Source: Spartobacteria bacterium (GTDB lineage: Bacteria > Verrucomicrobiota > Verrucomicrobiia > Chthoniobacterales > Chthoniobacteraceae). Taken from it: a stretch of DNA of 64,000 bases. The stretch is taken from assembly GCA_021324825.1 (NCBI GenBank), contig JAJPII010000004.1:29228-93227 (forward strand). The letters are read 5' to 3'. Made by a program: the position numbers and the translations under genes. Shown here in pieces: positions 18,154-26,204 of this stretch; within the stretch, counting starts at the first letter, position 1, and each line of letters starts with the position of its first letter. The notes under the pieces are model-generated. The model had not been told where the DNA came from. It saw nothing but the letters and a program-made list of their open reading frames with translations, and ran no database searches.

Positions 18154-20436
18154 GTGAAGTCAGGACTCGGCATCAATCGGATCGCTTTCGTCGGGGATTA
18201 CATGCCCCGGCGGTGCGGCATCGCCACGTTTACGACCGATCTCTGCGAGGCGATCGCGTCCGAATATCCGCAGGCGCATTGCCTCGTCGTGCCCGTGAAC
18301 GACCGGAAGGAAGGTTACGACTACTCGGAGCGCGTCCGTTTCGAAATCAACGAGAAGGAGATCGATTCGTACCGGCGGGCGGCTGATTTCCTCAATATCA
18401 ACAACGTCGACATCGTCTCCGTCCAGCACGAGTTCGGCATCTACGGCGGGCCGGCGGGCAGCCATCTCCTGGCGCTTTTGCAGGAGTTGAACGTGCCCGT
18501 CGTCACCACCCTGCACACGATCCTCAAGAACCCGAGCGACGCCCAGCGCCGGGTCATGCTCGAGCTCGCCAAGCTCTCCGACCGGCTCGTCGTGATGGCC
18601 GAGAAAGGCGTCCAGTTTCTCCGCGAGGTTTACCATATCGAGCCGGGTAAGATCGACCTGGTGCCGCACGGCATCCCGGACATCCCGTTCATCGATCCGA
18701 ATTTCTACAAGGACCAGTTCGGCGTGGAAGGAAAGACGGTCATCCTCACCTTCGGCCTTCTTTCGCCAAACAAGGGGATCGAGCACGCCATCGACGCCCT
18801 ACCGAAAATCCTCGCGGAGTTTCCGAACGTCGTTTACATCGTCCTGGGCGCGACGCATCCGAACCTGGTGTTGCACGAGGGGGAGTCGTATCGCCTGCAA
18901 CTCGAACGCCAGGCCGAAGCGCGCGGCGTGAAGAAGAACGTCATCTTCTACAACCGTTTCGTGACGTTGAACGAACTGAAGGAATTCATCGGCGCGACGG
19001 ACCTCTACATCACCCCTTACCTGAATGAGACGCAGATCACTTCCGGGACGCTCGCCTACACCTTCGGGGCCGGGAAGGCCGTCATATCGACTCCCTATTG
19101 GTACGCGCAGGAATTGCTGGCCGACGACCGGGGCGTGCTCGTCCCCTTCCGGAACTCGGACGCCATCGCGGAAGGCGTCATCTCGCTCCTAAACAACGCC
19201 CCGCGCCGCCACGCCATGCGCAAGAACGCCTACATGCTCGGCCGGGAGATGATCTGGCCGGTCGTCGCGCAGCGTTACGTCGAGGTCTTCGAGAACGCGC
19301 GCGCGGGACGGACGTTCCAGCCGCGGAAAGCCTTTGCCCGCCAGACGCTGGAGAACCGCCCGTACCAGCTCCCGCCCCTGAAGCTCGACCATCTTTTCCG
19401 CATGAGCGATTCCACCGGGATGCTCCAGCACGCCATCTACACGGTGCCGAATCTCCACGAAGGCTACTGCGTGGACGACAACGCCCGCGCGTTCATCTTC
19501 ATGGTGCTCCTCGAGGAGCTGGAGAAAAAGGCGGTGGACGATCTCGACAAGCTCGCGGCGAGGTATCTCGCGTTCCTTTCCTTTGCGTTCGATCCGCACG
19601 GCGGGCGGTTCCGGAATTTTCTCAGCTACGACCGGCGCTGGCTGGAGGTCGAAGGCTCCGAGGACAGCCACGGCAGATCGCTCTGGGCCCTGGGCGCCGC
19701 GCTCGGACGCTCCCGGAACGACGGCTACAGGAACCTCTGCGGCAGCCTTTTCGAGCAGGCCCTCTCTTCGGTGTACGGGTTCAAGTCGCCGAGGGCGTGG
19801 GCTTTCACCGTGGTCGCCATCCACGAATACCTCAGGAAATTCGCCGGCGACCGCGCGGTAAACACGGCGCGCGACATCCTCACCAGCAGGCTCATCGACC
19901 TCTACAAACGCCACAGCAGCGAGGATTGGCCCTGGTTCGAGCCGGTCGTCTCGTACGACAACCCGAAGCTGCCCCACGCGCTCATCCTCAGCGGTTACTG
20001 GACGTCGCGCCCGGAGATCCTGGACATCGGCCTGAAATCCCTGCGCTGGCTCACGGAAATCCAGACCTCCGACAGCGGCGCTTTCAGCCCCATCGGATCG
20101 AACGGCTTCTACCCGCGCGGCGGGGAGAAAGCGCGCTTCGACCAGCAACCCATCGAAGCGTATTCCATGCTCTCGGCCTGCCTGGAGGCTTACCGCATCA
20201 CCAACGAAGCCTTCTGGTACGAGCAGGCGCAGTGGGCGTTCGAGTGGTTCCTGGGCCGCAACGACCTCGGCCTGCCGCTCTACGACTCCACCACCGGCGG
20301 CTGCCGCGACGCGCTGCACCAGGACCGCGTCAATCAAAACCAGGGCGCGGAATCGACCCTCGCCTTCTACCTTTCCCTGGTGGAGATGGAGCTCGCCCAG
20401 AACGTCATCCAGGGCGATGACGATCCCCCGGCGTGA
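18154..20436 (+). CDS. GT4-type glycosyltransferase fused to an alpha/alpha-barrel domain
   Basis: A 760-residue two-part protein. Residues about 8-390 are a GT-B glycosyltransferase: DYMPRRCGIATFTTDL, VSVQHEFGIYGGPAGSH, TFGLLSPNKGIEHAIDALP, and a nucleotide-sugar region with YLNETQITSGTLAYTFGAGK. Residues about 405-750 form a helical domain like (alpha/alpha)6-barrel glycosidases (GYCVDDNARAFIFMVLLEEL, SEDSHGRSLWALGAALG, FDQQPIEAYSMLSACLEAY). It starts with GTG at 18154, 9 bp after the redoxin gene, and overlaps the GH130 start by 4 bp. The pairing suggests synthesis or turnover of a mannose-containing glycan, which is an inference. Confidence 0.82.
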   Translation: MKSGLGINRIAFVGDYMPRRCGIATFTTDLCEAIASEYPQAHCLVVPVNDRKEGYDYSERVRFEINEKEIDSYRRAADFLNINNVDIVSVQHEFGIYGGPAGSHLLALLQELNVPVVTTLHTILKNPSDAQRRVMLELAKLSDRLVVMAEKGVQFLREVYHIEPGKIDLVPHGIPDIPFIDPNFYKDQFGVEGKTVILTFGLLSPNKGIEHAIDALPKILAEFPNVVYIVLGATHPNLVLHEGESYRLQLERQAEARGVKKNVIFYNRFVTLNELKEFIGATDLYITPYLNETQITSGTLAYTFGAGKAVISTPYWYAQELLADDRGVLVPFRNSDAIAEGVISLLNNAPRRHAMRKNAYMLGREMIWPVVAQRYVEVFENARAGRTFQPRKAFARQTLENRPYQLPPLKLDHLFRMSDSTGMLQHAIYTVPNLHEGYCVDDNARAFIFMVLLEELEKKAVDDLDKLAARYLAFLSFAFDPHGGRFRNFLSYDRRWLEVEGSEDSHGRSLWALGAALGRSRNDGYRNLCGSLFEQALSSVYGFKSPRAWAFTVVAIHEYLRKFAGDRAVNTARDILTSRLIDLYKRHSSEDWPWFEPVVSYDNPKLPHALILSGYWTSRPEILDIGLKSLRWLTEIQTSDSGAFSPIGSNGFYPRGGEKARFDQQPIEAYSMLSACLEAYRITNEAFWYEQAQWAFEWFLGRNDLGLPLYDSTTGGCRDALHQDRVNQNQGAESTLAFYLSLVEMELAQNVIQGDDDPPA

Positions 20437-21908
20437 GCGATCTTCCCGTCAACGTCGTCCGGCGCAACGAGCGTTTCGCCCCGGACGCCTCGCGCGTCCT
20501 CATCCGGCCGTTCATGACGCAGAACGCCGCGCGCATCACGAACATCATCGGGCGCGCGCTCACCCTCTCCGACGCGGAGGTCGAAGCCCTCCTCGCGGAA
20601 GTCATGACGGAATTCAGCGGACGCCACTTCAACATCAAGCGCATTTTCGAGCGGCACTACGAGAAAGTCCGCCCTTACGTCTTCACCGACAGGGAACTGC
20701 CCGAGCCGCGGCGGCTGCTCATCGGCTCCTACTTTACCAGCGAATACGCGCTGGAGTCCGCGGCGCTGTTCAACCCCTCCATCGTGCCGCACCCGGATCA
20801 ATCCGGCATGCCGAAAGGGTCGCTGAGGTTCATCATCAGCTTTCGCGCCACGGGGGAAGGGCACATCTCGTCCATCGAATTCCGGACCGGCGTCATCGAC
20901 GCGAAGAACGCGATAACATTGGAACGCGTGGGCAGGCACGTCACCGCCCCGGACATCATCCCGAACCCGACCTACGACAAGACCACCTTTTCCTTCAAGC
21001 TGCACGAGATGGGATTCGGCGACGGCTTCTGCGCCGAATTGATGGACCCGCTGCACGACACCTTCACCCTGTCGGAACTGCACGCGCGGGTCGCGGGGGC
21101 CAGGCGGCGCGTTCGCATCCGTTCGCGCGACGAGGAGCGTGCGATCGAGTGCATCACCTGGCTGGCGGAGTCCAACTACGAAATCCAGTTTCGGGAGAGC
21201 GAAAAGCTTTCCGAGCGCATCATCTTTCCGATCTCGGCCAACGAGAGCAACGGCATCGAGGACGCCCGCTTCGTGCAATTCCACGAGGAGGACGGCGCGA
21301 TCAACTACTTCGCCACCTATACGGCGTATAACGGCCGGGTCATCCTGCCGCAACTCCTGGAAACGGCGGATTTCCTGCGGTTCAAAGTCATCACCCTGAA
21401 CGGGCAGGCCGTGCAGAACAAAGGCATGGCCCTCTTCCCCCGGCGGATCAACGGCAAGTTCACGATGATCTCCCGGCAGGACAACGAGAACCTGTTCATC
21501 ATGTCGTCGGAGAACCTCCATTTCTGGAACGAGACCACGCGGCTGCTGAGGCCTTCGTATTCGTGGGAATTCATCCAGTTGGGCAACTGCGGTTCGCCCA
21601 TCGAGACGGAGCACGGCTGGGTTCTCCTGACCCACGGCGTCGGCCCCATGCGGAAATACTGCATCGGAGCCATCCTCCTCGATCTGGAAGACCCCTCCAA
21701 AGTCACCGGCCGCCTGAAGGAGCCGCTGCTGAAGCCCAATGAAAACGAGCGCGAGGGGTATGTGCCCAACGTCGTTTACACCTGCGGCGCGCTGCTTCAC
21801 AACGGCGAACTCATCATCCCTTACGCCATGTCCGACTCCGTTTCGAGCATCGCCTCGGTGTCGATGGACGAACTGCTCACCCGCCTGATAAGCGACGGGC
21901 CGGATTAG
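20433..21908 (+). CDS. GH130-family glycoside phosphorylase/hydrolase
   Basis: A 491-residue five-bladed beta-propeller enzyme of the beta-mannoside phosphorylase family. It has the longer form with an N-terminal helical extension (about 1-110). Family features include ALFNPSIVPHPDQSG, FRATGEGHISSIEFRTG, NGIEDARFVQF, GMALFPRRINGKFTMISRQD and GWVLLTHGVGPMRKYCIGAILLD. It starts with GTG at 20433, overlapping the glycosyltransferase stop (GTGA). Known members act on beta-1,4- or beta-1,2-mannosides; the specificity cannot be read here. Confidence 0.88.
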   Translation: MSDLPVNVVRRNERFAPDASRVLIRPFMTQNAARITNIIGRALTLSDAEVEALLAEVMTEFSGRHFNIKRIFERHYEKVRPYVFTDRELPEPRRLLIGSYFTSEYALESAALFNPSIVPHPDQSGMPKGSLRFIISFRATGEGHISSIEFRTGVIDAKNAITLERVGRHVTAPDIIPNPTYDKTTFSFKLHEMGFGDGFCAELMDPLHDTFTLSELHARVAGARRRVRIRSRDEERAIECITWLAESNYEIQFRESEKLSERIIFPISANESNGIEDARFVQFHEEDGAINYFATYTAYNGRVILPQLLETADFLRFKVITLNGQAVQNKGMALFPRRINGKFTMISRQDNENLFIMSSENLHFWNETTRLLRPSYSWEFIQLGNCGSPIETEHGWVLLTHGVGPMRKYCIGAILLDLEDPSKVTGRLKEPLLKPNENEREGYVPNVVYTCGALLHNGELIIPYAMSDSVSSIASVSMDELLTRLISDGPD

Positions 21909-21924
21909 CGCGGCGCCGCCTAAT

Positions 21925-21939
21925 TGCATGACACGCCCT
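21925..21939 (+). repeat. Tail fragment of the palindromic 3'-end element
   Basis: TGCATGACACGCCCT matches the tail of the element at 22508-22522 (TGCATGACACGCTCT) except at one base. No palindrome is attached. It lies just left of the porin remnant, so this remnant is bracketed by element sequences on both sides. Confidence 0.5.
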
Positions 21940-21940
21940 G

Positions 21941-22416
21941 CTCGGCAAATCGCTGAAAGGCGAAAGCGAAGTCATCGCCGCCGCGCGCGAGATGGTCGCG
22001 CGAGGGGTGGGGCTCGCCGATGACACCTACTTCGGCTTGAACCTGTACCTGGACAAACTCGTCGGCTGGAAGGGCGCGGAACTCACCCTCAGCGGCATCA
22101 ATCGCGACGGTCTCGGCTTGACGAGCCGCTACGTCGGCAGCACCTATGACGTGCAGCAAACGCACGGCGCCGCCAGGAGGATCGCGCGATCTTCGGCGTC
22201 ATCTACGGGTCATTCAGCAGGAACTACGCGCAGGAAGTGGAGCTGCTCGGAAACGGCAACCCGACCCAGGAAACCGTCATCGAATGGGCTTACCGGGTAC
22301 AGCTCGCGAAGCTCGCCTTCATCCAACCCGATGTGCGGTGGGAAATACGGCCCTCCGGGACCGGCAGGATTCCCGACGCGCTGATCCTGGGCGCCGAGTT
22401 CGGGGTCACGTTCTAG
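21941..22416 (+). pseudogene. Remnant of an OprB-type carbohydrate porin
   Basis: Two fragments of one protein lie in different frames. The first (from 21941) reads LGKSLKGESEVIAAAREM and then FGLNLYLDKLVGWKGAEL, NRDGLGLTSRYVGSTYDVQQ, as in the N-terminal part of OprB porins. The second (22189-22416) reads IFGVIYGSFSRNYAQEVELL, ETVIEWAYRVQLAKLAFIQP and ending GRIPDALILGAEFGVTF, the typical OprB C-terminus with terminal Phe. The roughly 250 residues normally between them are missing and the frame shifts at about 22165-22189. There is no start codon or signal peptide. It follows the glycan genes and may once have been their outer-membrane pore. Confidence 0.8.
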
Positions 22417-22463
22417 TCCAGCTAAAGAACCGGCCTGGCGCTTTGGCGTTGCCTCCCGCTCCA

Positions 22464-22523
22464 GGCGGCTGGCACAGCCGCCTCTACAACCAGGAGCGGG
22501 CCAAGATGCATGACACGCTCTAG
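22464..22523 (+). repeat. Palindromic 3'-end element, copy B
   Basis: The perfect palindrome arms of GGCGGCTGGCACAGCCGCC (22464-22482) are followed by TCTACAACCAGGAGCGGGCC and AAGATGCATGACACGCTCTAG. Read from the other strand, the element begins with the TAG stop codon of the gene at 22520-22906, then AGCGTGTCATGCA. It lies between the porin remnant and that gene. Confidence 0.8.
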
Positions 22524-22906
22524 GGAAGGACGCGGTTCGGCACGGCCGCGCGGTCTTCGATCCAATAGGCCAGCGTCATGACCCACAGCCAGTAAAACGG
22601 CAACAGCAGCAGACCGAACCCGGCGGTGTAAGTCGCGACAACCCCAACGCTGAAGACCACCACCACCGACCCGAGCAGGATGAGCCAGCCCGTGAGTTTG
22701 TGCCCTTTGTAAATATGCCCCGCGCCGGGGATGAGGCTCAGGGCCACGGCGATAACGTCCCGCGGATTGCCGCCCGGCGGGCGGTTGTGGACATCGCGCA
22801 CCCAATCGCATCGATCGCACGCCGCGGCGCCTTCCGGCAATTTTGCGCCGCAAAGGGGGCACTCCATGGTGTGGGCTGCGGAAACGGTTGCTTCGCTGGT
22901 TTCCAT
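22520..22906 (-). CDS. Zinc-ribbon membrane protein
   Basis: A 128-residue protein starting at ATG 22906. The N-terminus carries a zinc ribbon (MECPLCGAKLPEGAAACDRC, about residues 14-33). Two or three hydrophobic segments follow (VIAVALSLIPGAGHIYKG, LTGWLILLGSVVVVFSVG, AGFGLLLLPFYWLWVMTLAY). The GAGHIYKGHK motif resembles TM2-domain-like membrane proteins. The function is unknown. Its stop codon is the outermost triplet of repeat copy B. It is divergent from the Nif3-like gene across 27 bp. Confidence 0.8.
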   Translation of the reverse strand: METSEATVSAAHTMECPLCGAKLPEGAAACDRCDWVRDVHNRPPGGNPRDVIAVALSLIPGAGHIYKGHKLTGWLILLGSVVVVFSVGVVATYTAGFGLLLLPFYWLWVMTLAYWIEDRAAVPNRVLP

Positions 22907-22933
22907 GACTAGTCTCCTTGGGGGGAATTTGCG

Positions 22934-23740
22934 TTGACCAAACACCACCATATTACCGCCCGCCCGCACGCAATCAAGAAAAGTAATTCGCCGCTCGCGG
23001 GGATTAAAAAGCATCTGGATGAATATCTGGACATCGAGGGCGTGAAGGATTGGGACAACGCCTGGAATGGGTTGCAGATCGAGAATTCGGGCGCTGTCAC
23101 GAAGATCGGCGCGGCGGTGGACGCCTGCGCTCCCGTGATCGAAGCGGCGGCCGGACGCGGCGTCGATCTGCTGCTGGTGCATCACGGGTTGTTCTGGCGC
23201 GGCGTTCAGCGTTTCGAGGGGCCGTTCCTCAGGAAAATAAAGACGGCGCTGGATAACAACCTCGCCATTTACAGCGCGCATCTGCCGCTGGACGTGCATC
23301 CCAAGGCGGGCAACAACGCGCTTCTTTGCGCCGCGCTGGGGTTCAAGAGAACGAAGCCGTTCTTCTTCGAAAAGGGCCGTTTCATCGGGTTGCAAGCGCG
23401 GTGTTCCCTGTCCAGGAGCGGTTTGGTCGCGCGCCTGGAAAAGGCGCTCGGCGCGCCCGTTCACGTCTGCCCCGGAGGGCCTGCCAGGGTGTCGCGCGTT
23501 GGCGTCGTCACCGGGGGCGCGGGCGGCGGGGTTCCAAAGGCCGCGGCGGAGGGGCTGGACACTTTCATCACGGGCGAAGGGCAGCACTCCTCGTATATCG
23601 ACGCCGAGGAACTCGGGATCAACCTCCTGTACGGCGGCCATTACCGAACGGAAACCTTCGGGGTGAAGGCCCTCGCCGCTCATCTCTCGAGGCGCTTCGC
23701 CCTGCCGTGGGAGTTTATCGAGCATCCCACCGGGCTTTAA
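22934..23740 (+). CDS. Nif3-like dinuclear metal-centre protein
   Basis: A 268-residue protein of the Nif3/YbgI (DUF34) family, sometimes annotated as a GTP cyclohydrolase I-like type. Metal-ligand motifs are VDLLLVHHGLFWRG, IYSAHLPLDVHPKAG and ITGEGQHSSYIDAEELG with the final GGHYRTETFGVKAL. It lacks the insert of long forms. No ATG fits; TTG at 22934 with GGGGGGAA 8 bp upstream is the likely start. The exact cellular role of the family is unsettled. The stop TAA at 23738-23740 abuts repeat copy C. Confidence 0.9.
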   Translation: MTKHHHITARPHAIKKSNSPLAGIKKHLDEYLDIEGVKDWDNAWNGLQIENSGAVTKIGAAVDACAPVIEAAAGRGVDLLLVHHGLFWRGVQRFEGPFLRKIKTALDNNLAIYSAHLPLDVHPKAGNNALLCAALGFKRTKPFFFEKGRFIGLQARCSLSRSGLVARLEKALGAPVHVCPGGPARVSRVGVVTGGAGGGVPKAAAEGLDTFITGEGQHSSYIDAEELGINLLYGGHYRTETFGVKALAAHLSRRFALPWEFIEHPTGL

Positions 23741-23776
23741 GTGTGTCATGCACTTTTGCCCGCTCCTGGTTGTAGA
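23738..23776 (-). repeat. Palindromic 3'-end element, copy C (arm only)
   Basis: TAAGTGTGTCATGCACTTTT followed by GCCCGCTCCTGGTTGTAGA. This is the tail plus conserved arm, without the palindrome. The first triplet is the stop codon of the Nif3-like gene. The same CTTTAA-start layout is seen in copy D. Confidence 0.75.
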
Positions 23777-23926
23777 CTAGTGCCCGTGGTGCGCCTTGCC
23801 GCGGGAGAACCTCTGTAGTTTCTCTGCCATACGGACTTCGCGCATCAGCACGTCGCCTTTCCAGCGCAGCCAGCGGAGTTTTTTCCGAATCTTCTCGGTG
23901 TCGGGGTCAGCGATGTGTATCGCCAT
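23777..23926 (-). CDS. Antitoxin-like mini-protein (49 aa)
   Basis: A 49-residue ORF: MAIHIADPDTEKIRKKLRWL, RWKGDVLMREVRMAEKLQRF, SRGKAHHGH. The first ten residues resemble the N-terminal beta strand of PSK/Rv0623-type VapB antitoxins (MAIHIxDPxT), but the C-terminal toxin-binding part is absent or degenerate. On the same strand upstream are an extended -10 box TGTTATAAT (TATAAT at 23963-23968) and a strong AGGAGG (23951-23956). That site best serves a 12-codon ORF (ATG at 23945) that ends inside this gene. No toxin gene is adjacent. It may be a relic. Confidence 0.45.
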   Translation of the reverse strand: MAIHIADPDTEKIRKKLRWLRWKGDVLMREVRMAEKLQRFSRGKAHHGH

Positions 23927-23950
23927 AAAGTCTGGAGGAGGTCATTGCGC

Positions 23951-23971
23951 CCTCCTATTGCAATTATAACA
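23951..23971 (-). promoter_or_regulatory. Extended -10 promoter and strong ribosome site
   Basis: The minus strand reads TGTTATAATTGCAATAGGAGG, that is an extended -10 (TGnTATAAT) closely followed by a perfect Shine-Dalgarno. The next ATG, at 23945, is five bases beyond AGGAGG and encodes MTSSRLYGDTHR before a stop. This small ORF overlaps the start of the antitoxin-like ORF and could couple or attenuate its translation. The A/T-rich site contrasts with the surrounding GC-rich sequence. Confidence 0.45.
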
Positions 23972-24004
23972 TAGCATCGGCGATGCCACAACCGGGCAGC
24001 ACTT

Positions 24005-24937
24005 TCACGACCGCACCCCCGTTGCGAAAACCGTCTGGAGATGAGGGCTTTGCGTCTCCCGGGCGACGACTGAAATTTCTATGCGGGAAAAGCCCGCCTT
24101 TTCAAGCATCCGCTGAAGCTCGACCTGGCTGAACCCGAGCCATAAGTCGGCGTAAAGCTCCCTCGCCTTCTCAAAATTGTGGCTTAACAGGTCAAGAATC
24201 GCGATGCGGCCCCCGCGCCTGAGGATGGCGTGCGCGGCTTCCACGGCCCGTTCCGGATCGACGGCGTGGTGCAGCGCCTGGCTCAGGATCGCCAGGTCCA
24301 CCGATTTCGGCGCGAGGGGCGGCTCCTGGAGATCGCCTAGCCGGTATTCGAGGTTCTTGATGCCGTGTTTGCGGGCGAGCGCGGCGCCGACTTCGACCAT
24401 CTTCTCCGAATTATCCACGGCGATGACGTTCTTTACGTTCCTGGCCATCAATTGCGCCAGCGTCCCTTCCCCCGCGCCGAGGTCGGCGACCGTCAGCGGC
24501 GGCAGCAGGGCGAGAAGCATGTGCGACAAGCCTTGCCACGTCCGCCCCGGGCAATAGCTGCGCCCGAACTTGCCCGCCAGCCGGTCGAAGTGTTCGCGCG
24601 CGGTGTCCTGGCGCTTTTTCAGGACCAGTTTCAGCCCGGCGCGGTCGTGGGCGGCTTCGGGTATTTCCCGGGCGCTGGCGCGCACGATTTCGTGGAACGG
24701 CTCGCCCGGTCCGCCCGCTATCGGCTGGAGGCCGTAGTAGATGTTCTTCCCGGCGCGCCTGTCGAGGACGAGACCCGCGCGCTTGAGCTGCGCCAGGTGG
24801 CTCGATATGCGGGACTGCCCCATCCCAAGAATCTCCTGGAGCTCGACGACGGAGAGTTCCCCCTGCTCCAAAAGAAGGAGCAGCCGCAGCCGCGTCGGGT
24901 CGGACAACAAGCGGAGCGATTTTACTATTGACGGCAT
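24005..24937 (-). CDS. sahR: SahR-like regulator: ArsR HTH plus SAM-methyltransferase-like domain
   Basis: A 310-residue protein. Residues about 5-75 are an ArsR-type winged helix (SLRLLSDPTRLRLLLLLEQG, LGMGQSRISSHLAQLKRAGL, KNIYYGL). Residues about 140-300 are a class I SAM-binding fold (VADLGAGEGTLAQLMA, VIAVDNSEKMVEVG, VDLAILSQALHHAVDPERAV, GGRIAILDL). SahR, known from Proteobacteria, has this architecture and controls the SAM cycle in response to S-adenosylhomocysteine. Here the gene is divergent from metK-ahcY. ATG 24937 is preferred to the TTG two codons upstream. The symbol is by architecture and context. Confidence 0.82.
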   Translation of the reverse strand: MPSIVKSLRLLSDPTRLRLLLLLEQGELSVVELQEILGMGQSRISSHLAQLKRAGLVLDRRAGKNIYYGLQPIAGGPGEPFHEIVRASAREIPEAAHDRAGLKLVLKKRQDTAREHFDRLAGKFGRSYCPGRTWQGLSHMLLALLPPLTVADLGAGEGTLAQLMARNVKNVIAVDNSEKMVEVGAALARKHGIKNLEYRLGDLQEPPLAPKSVDLAILSQALHHAVDPERAVEAAHAILRRGGRIAILDLLSHNFEKARELYADLWLGFSQVELQRMLEKAGFSRIEISVVARETQSPHLQTVFATGVRS

Positions 24938-24946
24938 TGGCAAAAC

Positions 24947-24980
24947 GATATATCAGCCTATCATGATACGTCAATATCAT
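24947..24980. promoter_or_regulatory. Palindromic operator cluster between sahR-like gene and metK
   Basis: Three nested inverted repeats of GATA/TATC half-sites lie in 34 bp: GATATATC (24947-24954), TATCATGATA (24959-24968) and ATGATA-N6-TATCAT (24963-24980). The first begins 9 bp from the regulator start and the last ends 21 bp from metK. The cluster is A/T-rich in a GC-rich setting. It is the obvious binding site for the ArsR-type regulator and probably overlaps the promoters of both genes. Confidence 0.65.
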
Positions 24981-25001
24981 CCCTGAACCCCGCGTAACAT
25001 T

Positions 25002-26180
25002 ATGCCACGCCGATACATCTTCTCCTCAGAATCCGTCACCGAAGGCCATCCCGACAAAGTTTGCGACACCATCAGCGACCGCATCCTCGACGCCTGCCTC
25101 GCGCAGGACCCCAAGAGCCGCGTCGCGTGCGAAACCCTCGCGAAGGGGAACCTCGTCGTCATCGCCGGCGAGATAACCACCAACTCGCGGTTCGACTACC
25201 TGGCCGAAGTCCGCGCGGCCATCCGCGGCATCGGTTATACGAACGCCGATTGCCTTTTCCACGCGGATACGTGCCAGATCATGCACGCAATCAGCCAGCA
25301 GTCGCAGGATATCGCGCAGGGCGTGGATGAAGCCGCGGCGGAGGGCAAGGACACCGCCGAACAGGGCGCGGGCGACCAGGGGCTGATGTTCGGCTTCGCG
25401 GTCAATGAAACGGAGGAACTGATGCCGGCGCCAATCGAGTTCAGCCACAAGCTGGGCCGCGAACTGGCCCGGCTGCGCAAGTCGGGGGAAATCCCCTGGC
25501 TGCGCCCCGACGCGAAGACGCAGGTCTCCATCGAATACGAAGGCTACAAGCCGTTGCGCGTCGATACGGTCGTCATCTCCTCGCAGCATTCCGCGGAGGT
25601 CAAGCACAAGGAAATCCGCGAGACGATCATCGAGCGCGTCATCAAGACGTGCATCCCGGAGTCGTGGCGCGACGGCAAGACGCGCTACCTCGTCAACCCG
25701 ACGGGGCGTTTCGTCATCGGCGGGCCGGAAGGCGATTCGGGCCTGACCGGACGCAAGATCATCGTCGACAGCTACGGCGGCATGGGGCGGCACGGCGGCG
25801 GCGCGTTCTCGGGCAAGGACCCGAGCAAGGTGGACCGCTCGGCGGCCTACATGGGCCGGTACGTCGCGAAGAACATCGTCGCCGCGGGGCTTGCGGACCG
25901 TTGCGAAGTGCAGTTCGCCTACGCCATCGGATTCCCCGATCCGGTCAGCGTCCACGTCGACACTTTCGGCACCGGCAAGGCGGACAACGCGAAGATCGAC
26001 AAAGCCGTGCTGGAAGTTTTTAATTTCAAGCCGGCGGCAATCGTCAAGCAACTGAACCTGCTCCGCCCCATCTACAGCAAGACCACCAACTACGGCCATT
26101 TCGGCAGGACGGACGACCTCGACGCGCTCACCTGGGAGCGCACCGACCAAGTCGAAGCCCTGAAACAAGCCGTCTCCTAA
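25002..26180 (+). CDS. metK: S-adenosylmethionine synthetase
   Basis: A 392-residue enzyme making SAM from methionine and ATP. Hallmarks are [20 protein letters not shown], the loop [31 protein letters not shown] and [19 protein letters not shown]. The length is normal. It starts at ATG 25002, right after the palindrome cluster, and ahcY follows after 24 bp. Expression is probably repressed by the divergent SahR-like protein and released when SAH builds up. Confidence 0.97.
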   Translation: MPRRYIFSSESVTEGHPDKVCDTISDRILDACLAQDPKSRVACETLAKGNLVVIAGEITTNSRFDYLAEVRAAIRGIGYTNADCLFHADTCQIMHAISQQSQDIAQGVDEAAAEGKDTAEQGAGDQGLMFGFAVNETEELMPAPIEFSHKLGRELARLRKSGEIPWLRPDAKTQVSIEYEGYKPLRVDTVVISSQHSAEVKHKEIRETIIERVIKTCIPESWRDGKTRYLVNPTGRFVIGGPEGDSGLTGRKIIVDSYGGMGRHGGGAFSGKDPSKVDRSAAYMGRYVAKNIVAAGLADRCEVQFAYAIGFPDPVSVHVDTFGTGKADNAKIDKAVLEVFNFKPAAIVKQLNLLRPIYSKTTNYGHFGRTDDLDALTWERTDQVEALKQAVS

Positions 26181-26204
26181 GTCTCCCAACCCTCCAAAAA
26201 AAAC

